A stretch of DNA of 64,000 nt from Candidatus Pantoea varia (GCF_900115075.1 NZ_FOVG01000001.1:1674001-1738000); one strand, 5' to 3'. Shown: positions 26,416-35,098, numbered from the stretch's first letter. Translations and numbers: made by a program. Notes: generated by a model from the sequence alone, not told the origin.

Positions 26416-26443
26416 TTGTACAGATCGACCTTCATTGTATAAG
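26416..26443 (+). promoter_or_regulatory. Sigma-70 promoter overlapping TGTACA-N13-TGTATA
   Basis: TTGTAC (26416-26421) as -35 and TATAAG (26438-26443) as -10, 16 bases apart, give a plausible promoter reading right with start near 26450. TGTACA (26417-26422) and TGTATA (26436-26441) lie over both elements with 13 bases between, close to the roughly 12-base spacing known for LitR/MlrA-type sites. The first transcribed part runs straight into two terminators. Confidence 0.5.
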
Positions 26444-26449
26444 TTTACT

Positions 26450-26540
26450 GCCACGAGTTGTCATCCGACTCTGTAACGAATGATGCACTTGCGTCACCTC
26501 TGAAGGTGTCAGTGGATTTCCACCTTCAGAGGTTATTTTT
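26450..26540 (+). ncRNA. Candidate small RNA or attenuator ending in a strong terminator
   Basis: The segment between the promoter and the terminator is about 90 bases and has no credible gene. The terminator stem ACCTCTGAAGGTG (26496-26508) pairs perfectly with CACCTTCAGAGGT (26521-26533), with a 12-base loop, then TATTTTTTG. Within the loop and the 3' arm, GTGG-ATTT-CCAC (26512-26523) can fold instead, which could weaken the terminator. It may be a free small RNA or the leader of ariR. Confidence 0.5.
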
Positions 26541-26565
26541 TGTTTGCTCAATTTGTGACACTGGT

Positions 26566-26597
26566 ACCATCGCATCTGTCCATGCGGTGGTTTTTTT
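26566..26597 (+). terminator. Second tandem Rho-independent terminator upstream of ariR
   Basis: ACCATCGCAT (26566-26575) pairs with ATGCGGTGGT (26582-26591) over a six-base loop, with one T-G wobble, followed directly by seven T. Its centre lies 66 bases after that of the first terminator and its T run ends 56 bases before the ariR ATG. Any transcript from the upstream promoter would have to pass both terminators to reach the gene. Confidence 0.7.
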
Positions 26598-26653
26598 GAT
26601 CGCTTTTGTCCTGACATCCGAACCGGAATCGGGCTGTTCTGAAGGGCTTACAT

Positions 26654-26914
26654 ATGCAATATATTCTTCCCCGGACTAATCAGGAAATTGCTGATTATTT
26701 TAACCCTGCGGCCAATAAGCCAGCCAGCGAGATGGAAATGCTGGGTATCCTCGTTGCGGAGATCCTGCAGTCAGGTATGCCAGTGAATAATAAAGCGATT
26801 ATTTCCAAACTCATTCATCGGCTGGAACTGGAAAGTGACAGGGAGATGCTGGATATCTACCGACAGCTGCTCGAACTGGTCGTCCATAAAACCCCGGACG
26901 ATTTCTCACTGTAA
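26654..26914 (+). CDS. AriR/YmgB/YcgZ-family regulatory connector protein
   Basis: 86-residue protein of the biofilm-regulator AriR/YmgB family: a disordered start, then two helices (EMEMLGILVAEILQSGMPVNNKAIISKLIHRLE and a C-terminal helix up to QLLELVVHK) that in YmgB form a dimer. In E. coli these small proteins are made under blue light or cold through the MerR-like BluR and act through the Rcs phosphorelay. The gene is alone, and its leader has two terminators and TGTACA sites. Confidence 0.8.
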   Translation: MQYILPRTNQEIADYFNPAANKPASEMEMLGILVAEILQSGMPVNNKAIISKLIHRLELESDREMLDIYRQLLELVVHKTPDDFSL

Positions 26915-27051
26915 GACTGACTCCACGGAAGGAGTCGCCCCCTTTTTCTGGCATCTTCGCCAGTCGCCCGGTACTATCTGCCCCTCACCATGATCAAACT
27001 CTTCCCGCCCTTCGCGCGGGAGCAAAACAACTAAAGAGCCTGCAAACCTTT

Positions 27052-28557
27052 ATGACTCATTCCAATGATGTTGCCGCAACCGACGTTGTGGCGGGCGATA
27101 TCAGTGTGGGCCGCGTTCTGCGTTCGCCTGCACTGCTGACCCGCGAATGCCTGGCCGGGGTAATTACCGCGCTGGCATTAATCCCTGAAGTGATCTCCTT
27201 TTCCGTTATTGCCGGTGTAGACCCTAAAGTCAGCCTGGTCGCCTCAGTCGTGCTCTGCCTGACCCTGTCGATACTGGGCGGACGCCCGGCAATGGTGACG
27301 GCGGCTGCCGGCTCTGTAGCGCTGGTCATCGGGCCGATGGTCCATCAGCATGGCGTGGAATATATTCTGCCTGCGGTGGTGATGGGTGGCGTGATTCAGA
27401 TTCTGTTTGGCCTGGCCGGTCTGGCGCGCATGATGCGCTATATTCCCCGTTCGGTGATGCTGGGATTTGTGAATGCGCTGGGCGTGCTGATTTTCTTTGC
27501 TCAGGTGCCGCACGTCTGGGGCCAGTCATCACTGGTGTGGATCTTCTTTGCGGTGACGCTGGCTATCGTGCTGCTGCTGCCACGCCTGTTAAAGAGTGTT
27601 CCTTCGCCGCTGATTGCCATTGTGGTGGTGACGGGTGTCGCACTGCTGATGGGCTATCGCATGCCGAACGTGGGCGATGAGGGCCCGATGAGTCCCGGCC
27701 TGCCCGGTTTTAATAGCCTGCTGGTGCCGCTTAACCTGCAGACTCTGCAGATTATCTGGCCAACCGCACTGAGCATTGCCTTTGTCGGATTGATGGAGTC
27801 ACTGCTGACCGCCAAACTGGTCGATGATTTGACCGATACCCCCTCCAGTAAACGTCGTGAATCCTGGGGTCTGGGTGTGGCGAATATCCTGGCGGGATTT
27901 TATGGCGGTATCGCCGGATGTGCGATGATCGGTCAGACCATCGTCAATGTTGAGCTGGGCCGGGCGCGCAGTCGCGTTTCTACCGTGGCCGCCGGTCTGG
28001 TGCTGCTGTTACTGGTGACCGGACTAAGCCGGATTATGGCGCAAATCCCGATGGTGGTACTGGCCGGGATCATGATGGTGGTGGCGGTAAAAACCGTTAA
28101 CTGGCATAGCCTGCAGCCCGCAACCCTCAAACGTATGCCGTGGTCAGAGACGCTGATTATGGTGCTGACGGTGGCGGTGACAGTCTGGACAGGTAATCTG
28201 GCACTGGGCGTACTGGCTGGGGTGATCCTGGCGATGCTGCTGTTTGCCCGCCGTATTGCGCACGTGATTCATGCGGAACGCCAGCTGAGCGAAGATGGCG
28301 AGTCGGTACGCTATGCGGTGCGCGGCCCGCTGTTCTTTGCCAGCAGCAACGATCTGTTTGAGCATTTTGATTATGCGCATGACCCGAAAAAGGTCATTAT
28401 CGACTTAACGCACGCGCAGATCTGGGATGCATCCAGCGTCGCGGCGCTGGATGGTATTGAATATCGCTATCAGCGTTATGGAACAGAAGTGACGATTGAG
28501 GGACTGGATCCACGCAGCACTGACTTCCATCAACGCCTGACCGGTAATTTCGGCTAA
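27052..28557 (+). CDS. SulP-family anion transporter with STAS domain
   Basis: 501-residue transporter: about 10-12 membrane helices from residue 30 to 405 in the SulP order, with the signature region VMLGFVNALGVLIFFAQVPH and GGIAGCAMIGQT, then a cytoplasmic STAS domain (residues about 420-495, with VIIDLTHAQIWDASSVAALDGI). SulP proteins carry sulfate, bicarbonate or dicarboxylates; the substrate here cannot be read from sequence. It has its own terminator and no operon partners. Confidence 0.88.
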   Translation: MTHSNDVAATDVVAGDISVGRVLRSPALLTRECLAGVITALALIPEVISFSVIAGVDPKVSLVASVVLCLTLSILGGRPAMVTAAAGSVALVIGPMVHQHGVEYILPAVVMGGVIQILFGLAGLARMMRYIPRSVMLGFVNALGVLIFFAQVPHVWGQSSLVWIFFAVTLAIVLLLPRLLKSVPSPLIAIVVVTGVALLMGYRMPNVGDEGPMSPGLPGFNSLLVPLNLQTLQIIWPTALSIAFVGLMESLLTAKLVDDLTDTPSSKRRESWGLGVANILAGFYGGIAGCAMIGQTIVNVELGRARSRVSTVAAGLVLLLLVTGLSRIMAQIPMVVLAGIMMVVAVKTVNWHSLQPATLKRMPWSETLIMVLTVAVTVWTGNLALGVLAGVILAMLLFARRIAHVIHAERQLSEDGESVRYAVRGPLFFASSNDLFEHFDYAHDPKKVIIDLTHAQIWDASSVAALDGIEYRYQRYGTEVTIEGLDPRSTDFHQRLTGNFG

Positions 28558-28567
28558 GAGACTCCGT

Positions 28568-28590
28568 TCTGCTGCCTTTCAGGCAGCAGA
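28568..28590. terminator. Bidirectional stem-loop between sulP gene and small membrane gene
   Basis: TCTGCTGCCT (28568-28577) pairs perfectly with AGGCAGCAGA (28581-28590) with a three-base loop. It stands 11 bases after the SulP stop and directly at the end of the convergent small gene. The tails are only weakly T-rich. Confidence 0.6.
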
Positions 28591-28592
28591 AT

Positions 28593-28793
28593 TTACTCAG
28601 CCTGTTGCCGCCGCGCCCGGTAGCGGCCAACCATGGTGATCAGCGCCTGATAGATTAAACCGGCGTAAAGACTTGTCAGAATCGCCAGACCAGGTTCTTT
28701 GCCCTGCTGATGCCATGACATAAACCACATGAACACGCCCCACAGTACAGAGAACACCAGCCATCCGCGGACGAACTTCATAATGCCATTCAT
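28593..28793 (-). CDS. Small inner-membrane protein, unknown
   Basis: 66-residue protein with two hydrophobic segments (about residues 7-25 and 33-52) and basic ends (MVGRYRARRQQAE). The ATG at 28793 is preceded by AGAGGAG at the right spacing, so I take it over an open-frame start 63 bases upstream. It is convergent with the SulP gene and divergent from the small lipoprotein. It looks like many enterobacterial small membrane proteins; no function is known. Confidence 0.65.
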   Translation of the reverse strand: MNGIMKFVRGWLVFSVLWGVFMWFMSWHQQGKEPGLAILTSLYAGLIYQALITMVGRYRARRQQAE

Positions 28794-28986
28794 AACGACT
28801 CCTCTTAAATGAAGCGCTACCTTAGCGTGCTCCTGCCCGAAACGCATTGCCATCATGCGCGAGTTGCGAGGCGTCTCATATAATCGACACTCATTCGCCC
28901 TGCGGTTCAGGTGTTTAGCCCTCTCCGGGCGGTTTTGTGGTGATTCTCTATACTCAACGTTCCGCTTAACTGATCGGGGAATTACG

Positions 28987-29178
28987 ATGAAACGTACTGC
29001 TTACCTGTTATCAACGCTGGCTATCCTTGCCACGCTCACCGCCTGTGCACCACCACCACCTGGAAGAGACGCCCTGCCACCACCAAAGCCAGGTAAAGCT
29101 GCACCGCCTCCACCGAGCGGACAGCAGCCGGTTGGCGCACCGGGCGGTGTCGGCCCGGCGGGACAACCGCAGGCGTAA
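28987..29178 (+). CDS. Tiny proline-rich lipoprotein
   Basis: 63-residue predicted lipoprotein. The signal peptide ends in LATLTACAP, with the lipobox Cys at residue 20; the rest is made nearly only of Pro, Gly, Ala and Gln (CAPPPPG, KPGKAAPPPPSGQQP). The ATG is preceded by a GGGGA stretch. Such short, disordered, proline-rich lipoproteins may span or fill the periplasm; I know no characterised homologue. Confidence 0.6.
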   Translation: MKRTAYLLSTLAILATLTACAPPPPGRDALPPPKPGKAAPPPPSGQQPVGAPGGVGPAGQPQA

Positions 29179-29186
29179 CATTATTC

Positions 29187-29211
29187 AGCCAGTCTGCGTG
29201 GCAGGCTGGCT
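29187..29211. terminator. Stem-loop between the proline-rich lipoprotein and the LacI-type gene
   Basis: AGCCAGTCTGC (29187-29197) pairs with GCAGGCTGGCT (29201-29211) over GTG, with one T-G wobble. It lies between two convergent genes and overlaps the last codon region of the LacI-type gene. No T tract follows. Confidence 0.45.
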
Positions 29212-30055
29212 AATGCCGAAATGCGCAGCCACAGGCTGACATCTCACCCGGCACGATTTTGCCGAAATGGGAGTGACGCCGCTTTAATTGCCCCTGTCCA
29301 ATGCTGTTTTCTGCCTGCTGGCCCAGCCAGCGATCTATTGCGTTGCCCGTGATCTGACTGATATCAGGTGACCAGCTGGTAAGATGCCAGGTAGAGCTAC
29401 GGGCTTCCTCACTGTCTCCAAATCCTGCCACCGCAAGATGGGCACCCTGACCAAAATCACGAATCGCCTGCATCGCACCAAAGGCCAGCAGATCGCTTTC
29501 ACAGAAGAGTGCCTGAATACGCTCAGAGGCACGGGTCTTTTTCAGATAGTGCATCATCGCCTGATACCCGCCGTCACGTTCAGCATCCTCCGTAGTCAGT
29601 TCTACGTTCAGCGCCCTGCCCGCCGCCTGCAACGTGGTGCTGTAGCCCTGCTTTTGAGCGCTTTCACCGGGCTGACTCTGCATAAAGCCAAACCGCTGAT
29701 GCTCCTGTGCGAGCAGTAACTCTGCTGTCACTTTCCCCGCCCGCAGCGCATCCGCCTGCAGTGCAGGCTCAGCGTCAATCTCAAGTACCGGCAGATTGCC
29801 GGCATCAGTCACCCTGTTGCCGGGTAATACCAGCAAACCCCGCAGCGCAAGGGGTGCAGCCTGCCGGATGAGCGCGGTCAGCGCCACTTCCGTTTCCGCA
29901 CTCAGCAGCACGGAGATAACACCGCGCGCATTCAGCTGGCGTGTCACTTCATTCAGCATTTTTTGTTGATATGGGTTGAGCAACTGGCTGGCAACAACAC
30001 CGATAACCGGCGGTAAAGCCGATCCCGTTAAGTCAGGCGTAGAAGATGTGATCAT
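29210..30055 (-). CDS. LacI-family ligand-binding domain without DNA-binding domain
   Basis: 281-residue periplasmic-binding-protein fold of the LacI/GalR kind: PVIGVVASQLLNPYQQKMLNEV opens the first lobe, then LRGLLVLPGN, HQRFGFMQSQPGE, QALFCESDLLAFGAMQAI and AVAGFGDSEEARS. The usual 55-60 residues with the helix-turn-helix and hinge before this are missing; the frame begins only nine to seventeen residues ahead of the first lobe. It is probably a truncated regulator, yet the frame has stayed open. Next to it lies a tRNA-like sequence. Confidence 0.7.
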   Translation of the reverse strand: MITSSTPDLTGSALPPVIGVVASQLLNPYQQKMLNEVTRQLNARGVISVLLSAETEVALTALIRQAAPLALRGLLVLPGNRVTDAGNLPVLEIDAEPALQADALRAGKVTAELLLAQEHQRFGFMQSQPGESAQKQGYSTTLQAAGRALNVELTTEDAERDGGYQAMMHYLKKTRASERIQALFCESDLLAFGAMQAIRDFGQGAHLAVAGFGDSEEARSSTWHLTSWSPDISQITGNAIDRWLGQQAENSIGQGQLKRRHSHFGKIVPGEMSACGCAFRH

Positions 30056-30222
30056 GGGTTTCTCTGCGACGGCAAACAATACCCACCACTTTACGGTAAA
30101 CCACCCTGTTTCAACAGGTTATGGCATTCGACACAGGCCGCAAAAATGAGTGAAATCAGATGTAATTGGGTTTGCAGTGGCAGAGCAGGAGGGATGAAAC
30201 AGACGTCACGAGATGCAGAAGA

Positions 30223-30298
30223 TGGACCGGGCAGCAGGAGTTGAACCCGCATCGTCAACCCATGAAGAGTTGCAGTAATACCTTTATACCATGCCCGA
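30223..30298 (-). tRNA. tRNA-Gly-like sequence with odd anticodon arm (possible pseudo-tRNA, UCA)
   Basis: A 76-base segment is like E. coli tRNA-Gly(UCC). The acceptor has seven pairs (1-72 is T-G), CCA is encoded (30225-30223), and the T arm is GCGGG/CCTGC around TTCAACT. The D arm keeps GTA/TAC and GG. The anticodon stem CAACT/GGTTG holds a seven-base loop CTTCATG, giving anticodon UCA at 30265-30263, which would read UGA. Base 37 is T, which is abnormal, and one extra base precedes the stem. I think it is a decayed copy, but it may still fold. Confidence 0.5.
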
Positions 30299-30510
30299 AT
30301 GGCGTGCCTGGAAAAGCCGCGCTGTGTGAACAAGGGTAGTGCCACTCAGTGATCAGGCAAGCGCAAGCGGCAGCTATTTTTAACAACCGTCGTCTGGAAC
30401 CAAAAAAGTAGTGCCTTCGCCTGTCGGCCTTGATTATTCAGCTAACCTTAAGGTTCAGGCAGCCTGTTCCGGCCGGGACGTATGGCCATCATCAAGCAGA
30501 GGTCAAGACT

Positions 30511-30768
30511 ATGCCTTCAGGACAATTTTACGTGGTTGATCAACCCGAACTGAATTTTACGGCCAATTATCATATTGATACGGTCAGTGACAAACCCGAC
30601 TCATCAAGGATGGTACTGGAGATCCGGAAGCAGTCACAGCCCACCGACGCCTTTGAGGCTATCAGCCTCGGACACGAAGTGACGTTTGTTTCATCCAGTG
30701 GTGAGGCGCAGAAAATGGTGTTGGTGAGTGACACTGATGATGAGCTGGTGTTCAGCTCTGAGGCGTGA
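30511..30768 (+). CDS. Small soluble protein, unknown
   Basis: 85-residue acidic protein with no signal peptide or membrane segment. The C-terminal half (ISLGHEVTFVSSSGEAQKMVLVSD) is a beta-rich pattern that recalls the C-terminal domain of GreA/Rnk-type proteins, but the match is too short to claim. The ATG at 30511 is the likely start; GAGG lies about ten bases upstream. It stands alone before the tRNA cluster. Confidence 0.5.
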   Translation: MPSGQFYVVDQPELNFTANYHIDTVSDKPDSSRMVLEIRKQSQPTDAFEAISLGHEVTFVSSSGEAQKMVLVSDTDDELVFSSEA

Positions 30769-30824
30769 TGCAGGTTGAAGCGTTAAGAAGAGATTGCACT
30801 GTCAGTTATGCCAGATTACCGGCA

Positions 30825-30848
30825 CAAAAAAACCGCCCCTGGGCGGTT
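30825..30848 (-). terminator. Terminator of the tRNA gene cluster
   Basis: AACCGCCC (30831-30838) pairs with GGGCGGTT (30841-30848) and on the minus strand is followed by TTTTT. It lies 49 bases after the leucine tRNA and ends the uvrC-pgsA-tRNA reading direction. Confidence 0.85.
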
Positions 30849-30896
30849 ACGACATTACTGCATATTACTTTTTATTCTTTTTTTGCGGCAGAAATA

Positions 30897-30983
30897 TGGT
30901 GCCCGGGGCGGGACTTGAACCCGCACAGCCTTACAGCCGAGGGATTTTAAATCCCTTGTGTCTACCGATTTCACCACCCGGGC
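30897..30983 (-). tRNA. leuZ: tRNA-Leu (UAA)
   Basis: 87-base type II tRNA with long variable arm, anticodon TAA in the loop of AGGGATTTAAAATCCCT, encoded CCA, acceptor GCCCGGG. It has near identity with E. coli leuZ and the same order glyW-cysT-leuZ after pgsA. Confidence 0.97.
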
Positions 30984-30993
30984 AGGGTGTAAC

Positions 30994-31067
30994 TGGAGGC
31001 GCGTCCCGGAGTCGAACCGAGGTACACGGATTTGCAATCCGCTGCATAGCCACTCTGCCAACGCGCC
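30994..31067 (-). tRNA. cysT: tRNA-Cys (GCA)
   Basis: 74-base tRNA with anticodon GCA in the loop of CGGATTTGCAATCCG, acceptor GGCGCGT and encoded CCA. It lies between tRNA-Gly and tRNA-Leu, as in E. coli. Confidence 0.97.
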
Positions 31068-31107
31068 TTAAACTGATGTGCCGTCAGGATAACCTGACCT
31101 GCGAATC

Positions 31108-31183
<76 letters not shown>

Positions 31184-31335
31184 AATTCTCAGCAATATCG
31201 TCGAACCTGCTGATTTTATTTATCTTCTGGCAGCCTGGCTGCCGTTCGATGCGATGCATTCTACTTAGATGGCGCAATGAGTCAATAAAATTATCCTCAT
31301 AGCGCGTCCGTTTGCTGCTTTTTAAATCGTATCGA

Positions 31336-31884
31336 TCACGGTTCGAGCAGATCGCCGCGTGCGGCGCTTAGATACTGGAACATCGACCAGAAAGTCAGCA
31401 CAGCCGCTATGTATAACGCCACCACGCCAATCGCCACAACGGTAGCATCCGGACGCCATAACAGTGCAAAAAGAGACAACATTTGTGCCGTCGTTTTCAC
31501 TTTACCAATCCAGGAAACCGACACGCTACTGCGCTTGCCAATTTCCGCCATCCATTCACGTAGCGCAGAGATAATGATCTCGCGGGCAATCATGGTCGCC
31601 GCAGGCAGGGTAATCCACCAGGCGTGGAAATGTTCTGCCACCAGTACCAGCGCGATTGCGACCAGCACTTTATCGGCAACCGGATCGAGAAACGCCCCAA
31701 AGCGCGTCGTCTGCTTCCAGCGGCGCGCCAGAAAACCATCAAACCAGTCGGTAACAGCAGCAAAGATGAAAATCAGTGCGGTAGCCAGCGGCGCCCAGGT
31801 GAACGGCAGATAGAAAGCCAGCACAAAGAACGGGATGAGCACGACTCGAAACAGGGTGAGACACGTCGGAATGTTTAATTGCAT
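31336..31884 (-). CDS. pgsA: Phosphatidylglycerophosphate synthase PgsA
   Basis: 182-residue inner-membrane enzyme that joins CDP-diacylglycerol and glycerol-3-phosphate, the first committed step to phosphatidylglycerol. The CDP-alcohol phosphotransferase motif reads [27 protein letters not shown], with the D-x2-DG-x2-AR-x8-G-x3-D-x3-D pattern complete. Length and place after uvrC are as in E. coli. It is essential in most enterobacteria. Confidence 0.97.
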   Translation of the reverse strand: MQLNIPTCLTLFRVVLIPFFVLAFYLPFTWAPLATALIFIFAAVTDWFDGFLARRWKQTTRFGAFLDPVADKVLVAIALVLVAEHFHAWWITLPAATMIAREIIISALREWMAEIGKRSSVSVSWIGKVKTTAQMLSLFALLWRPDATVVAIGVVALYIAAVLTFWSMFQYLSAARGDLLEP

Positions 31885-31953
31885 ATGCCGGTAACTGTCT
31901 GGATATAGGTAGAATTTAGCCTATGTTCCTACATTGCCCCCCCCGTTTCAATG

Positions 31954-33786
31954 CTAGTGTTTCAACGAGTAGTATATTTTTTCTGCCAGAGCGTGTGAGA
32001 TACCGGGCACATTGGCGATCTCCTCCACTGATGCATTCATCAGCGGTTGCAGGCCCCCCATGTACTTAAGCAGTTGCTGACGCCGTTTCGGCCCCACGCC
32101 TTCGATGCTTTCCAGGGCACTGGTGTTCTTCACTTTGGCCCGTTTTTTACGGTGACCCGAAATCGCATGATTGTGAGCGTCATCACGAATGTGCTGAATC
32201 ACATGCAGCGCAGGTGCATCTGGTGGCAGTGAAACGCCCTCGCCTTCCGCCTCGAAGAATAGCGTTTCCAGTCCGGCTTTACGGTCACTGCCTTTAGCGA
32301 CGCCGAGTAAGATGGGCTGATTTTTATCCCATGGCACATCCAGCTCCGCGAAGACCTGTATCGCCTGCGACAGCTGGCCTTTGCCGCCATCGATGAGAAT
32401 CACATCCGGAATCTTATCTTCTTCAATCGCTTTACCATACCGGCGACGCAACACCTGGTTCATGGCGGCGTAGTCATCACCCGGTGTAATACCCGTGATG
32501 TTGTAGCGACGATAGTCGGCACGTAGCGGACCATTCTGGTCAAACACCACGCAGGAGGCAATGGTCTGCTCTCCCATGGTATGGCTGATATCGAAACACT
32601 CCATACGTTTAATCTTGTCGAGATCCAGAAACTCCGCCAGCGCCATCAGTCGCTGATGAATGGTGGAGTGCTGTGCCAGACGTGTGGTTAACGCCGTGGC
32701 GGCGTTAGTGCGCGCCAGCTTGAGATAACGGGCACGATCGCCACGCGGCTTACTCTGAATGTTAACCCGACGTCCCGCCAGCTCGCTGAGCGACTCCGCC
32801 AGCAGTTCGCGCTCCGGCAGGGTGAAGTCCAGCAGGATGTCGCCAGGCAGCGTGCGTGCCTCACTGCCCTGCAGGTAGAACTGCCCGACGAAGGTCTGTA
32901 CGACCTCGGCCAGATCGGTGTCCACCGGTACTTTCGGGAAGTAACTGCGGCTGCCCAGCACTTTGCCCTGACGGATAAACAGTACGTGGAGACAGGCCAT
33001 ACCCGATTCATAAGCCACACCCATCACATCCAGGTCATCGCCCTGATTCGAGACAAACTGTTTTTCAGTGATGCGTCGCACGGCCTGAATCTGATCGCGC
33101 AGACGTGCCGCCTCTTCGAAGCGCAGGCCAGTGCTCGCCTCTTCCATGCGTTTGACCAGCTGGTTAAGGACCTGATCGTCTTTACCGGCCAGGAACAGGC
33201 GCACGTAGTCGGTCTGCTCGGCATACTCCTCCTCACTGACCAGTCCCGCGACACAGGGACCAAGACAGCGGCCAATCTGATATTGCAGACAGGGGCGTGA
33301 GCGATTGCGGTAAACGCTGTTTTCACACTGGCGGATAGGAAAGACTTTTTGCAGCAGCCCCAGCGTTTCCCGCACTGCATAGCCGTTCGGGAACGGCCCA
33401 AAGTATTCGCCTTTGGCATGCTTTGCACCACGGTGCATCGCCAGTCGCGGATGAGTATCGCTACTGAGAAAGATGTAGGGGTACGATTTATCGTCGCGCA
33501 GCAGTACGTTGTAGCGCGGCTGATAGAGCTTGATGTAGTTATGCTCAAGCAGCAGCGCTTCGGTTTCGGTGTGGGTAACGGTGACATCGATGTGCTGGAT
33601 ATTGCTGACCAGCGCTTCGGTTTTGCGGCTGCCGACCTGAGCGCGGAAGTAGCTGGTCAGACGCTTCTTCAGGTCTTTGGCTTTGCCCACATAGATGACG
33701 GTGCCTGAGGCGTCATACATGCGGTAAACACCGGGTTTGCTGGTTACCGTACTCAGAAAGGCTTTGGAATCAAAAACGTCATTCAC
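31954..33786 (-). CDS. uvrC: UvrABC excision nuclease subunit C
   Basis: 610-residue nuclease that makes both cuts in nucleotide excision repair. It has an N-terminal GIY-YIG domain (residues 16-95, [25 protein letters not shown]), a Cys-rich linker, a UVR UvrB-binding segment (about 204-239), the RNase H-like endonuclease ([11 protein letters not shown]) and a C-terminal helix-hairpin-helix pair. It starts with GTG and overlaps the uvrY stop by eight bases, so the two are coupled. Confidence 0.97.
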   Translation of the reverse strand: MNDVFDSKAFLSTVTSKPGVYRMYDASGTVIYVGKAKDLKKRLTSYFRAQVGSRKTEALVSNIQHIDVTVTHTETEALLLEHNYIKLYQPRYNVLLRDDKSYPYIFLSSDTHPRLAMHRGAKHAKGEYFGPFPNGYAVRETLGLLQKVFPIRQCENSVYRNRSRPCLQYQIGRCLGPCVAGLVSEEEYAEQTDYVRLFLAGKDDQVLNQLVKRMEEASTGLRFEEAARLRDQIQAVRRITEKQFVSNQGDDLDVMGVAYESGMACLHVLFIRQGKVLGSRSYFPKVPVDTDLAEVVQTFVGQFYLQGSEARTLPGDILLDFTLPERELLAESLSELAGRRVNIQSKPRGDRARYLKLARTNAATALTTRLAQHSTIHQRLMALAEFLDLDKIKRMECFDISHTMGEQTIASCVVFDQNGPLRADYRRYNITGITPGDDYAAMNQVLRRRYGKAIEEDKIPDVILIDGGKGQLSQAIQVFAELDVPWDKNQPILLGVAKGSDRKAGLETLFFEAEGEGVSLPPDAPALHVIQHIRDDAHNHAISGHRKKRAKVKNTSALESIEGVGPKRRQQLLKYMGGLQPLMNASVEEIANVPGISHALAEKIYYSLKH

Positions 33787-34438
33787 TACTGATTAACGGC
33801 TCCGCATTATAGAGGCCATGTCGTATGGCCAGATGCGTTAACTCTACGTCGCCACTGATATTCAGCTTGCTGAACATCCGGTAGCGGTAACTGTTAACGG
33901 TTTTAGGACTGAGATTTAACTGCTCGGAAATTTCCGTCACCTTTTGTCCTCGGGTGATCATCAGCATAATCTGCAATTCCCTTTCCGACAAACAGCTAAA
34001 GGGGGATTCCGCCTTTTGCGGCTCAATCTGACTCAATGCCATCTGCTGAGCAATGTCTGATGCGATGTAGCGCTGACCGGCATTCACCGAGCGAATCGCA
34101 TTGATCACTTCCTGCGGCGCTGCCCCTTTACTGAGGTAGCCGGCTGCCCCCGCCTGCATCACTTTAGCAGGCAGCGGATTTTCCGTGTGAATGGTCAGCA
34201 TGATGATTTTGATATCGGGGTTGTAACGCACGATTTTGCGCGTCGCCTCCAGTCCGCCGATTCCAGGCATGTTCATATCCATAAGGATCACATCAACCTG
34301 GTTAGCACGGCACCACTTAGCCGCATCTTCGCCACAGTTGACCTCTCCGACCACGGCCAGACCTTTGACATCCTCCAGGATGCGACGGATACCGGCACGG
34401 ACAAGTTCATGGTCATCAACAAGAAGCACACTGATCAA
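33779..34438 (-). CDS. uvrY: Response regulator UvrY (GacA type)
   Basis: 219-residue two-component response regulator, partner of BarA, that turns on the Csr small RNAs. Receiver domain ([20 protein letters not shown] with the acidic pair; ILMDMNMPG with the phosphorylated Asp) followed by a LuxR-type helix-turn-helix ([40 protein letters not shown]). I put the start at a TTG (34438) behind TCTGGAG because it gives the length of E. coli UvrY; the frame open further upstream has no homology. Confidence 0.95.
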   Translation of the reverse strand: MISVLLVDDHELVRAGIRRILEDVKGLAVVGEVNCGEDAAKWCRANQVDVILMDMNMPGIGGLEATRKIVRYNPDIKIIMLTIHTENPLPAKVMQAGAAGYLSKGAAPQEVINAIRSVNAGQRYIASDIAQQMALSQIEPQKAESPFSCLSERELQIMLMITRGQKVTEISEQLNLSPKTVNSYRYRMFSKLNISGDVELTHLAIRHGLYNAEPLISSE

Positions 34439-34869
34439 CGGGGAAACTCCAGAGGCTAAAAAACAGGAAGCAATTAACGATTGCAAGCGATAATCATACC
34501 CGTTTTTAACTCAAAAGCACATCAACAAAGCAAAACAGTCCTGCCTTTACATCAGTACTTTTAGCCTGGCCCAGCCAGCAATAACAGACATTTCTGACAA
34601 CAGACAGAGCCGCTGAATAATCCTTAAACTCTCACCATTTCATGGCATTAACCGTCTGCATTGCAGATGCCCGCCGCCGCAGGCGCGGGTTATCTCAGGC
34701 CTCGTGATGACAGTGATTACTTTCAGCGATTGATTAGTTGTACTGGACAAACCAGCTGATTCTGGTGAAGCGAACCGGCTGCCTCAGCAACTTACTGACC
34801 CTGTGATATACTCACGCACTGCTGTTCGGACAGATTGCCGACACGTTGTCATTCACCAAGGAGAAACAC
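34439..34869. other. Divergent uvrY-yecF non-coding region
   Basis: 430 bases without a gene. It contains a small dyad TCTGCA-T-TGCAGA near 34652, a GC-rich hairpin (CCCGC...GCGGG) just after it, and an extended -10 promoter TGATATACT at 34804-34812 that fits yecF, with transcription start near 34819. I see no promoter with good -35 for uvrY. Confidence 0.5.
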
Positions 34870-35094
34870 ATGAGCGATGAAGATTTTGCCACTTCGCAGG
34901 AAGCCCGGAAATTAGCGGATGAAATCGCGGGTCTGAAGATGATGATCACCCTGATCCTGAAAGGTATGGGCCAGGCGGATGCCGGCAAAGTGATTATCAA
35001 CATGGAACGCTATGTACAGACGCTGGGCGACAAGCCTCAGGCGGAAGTGTTCAGCAATACCATTAAGCAGATTAAAACAGCCTACCGTCAGTAA
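34870..35094 (+). CDS. yecF: YecF, DUF2594 family protein
   Basis: 74-residue small protein, the same length as E. coli YecF and with the shared core KMMITLILKGMGQADAGKVIINMERY and the FSNTIKQIKTAYRQ end. The function is unknown. The ATG at 34870 follows AAGGAGA. In E. coli it lies between uvrY and sdiA, and so it does here, except that a luxI-type gene has its place between yecF and sdiA. Confidence 0.92.
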   Translation: MSDEDFATSQEARKLADEIAGLKMMITLILKGMGQADAGKVIINMERYVQTLGDKPQAEVFSNTIKQIKTAYRQ

Positions 35095-35098
35095 GCTT

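Noticed and set aside
26458..26679. 73-codon frame across the two terminators upstream of ariR
   Set aside because: It starts with TTG without a ribosome site, runs through two terminator stems and overlaps the ariR start. It is more likely a chance frame, though a leader peptide cannot be fully excluded.
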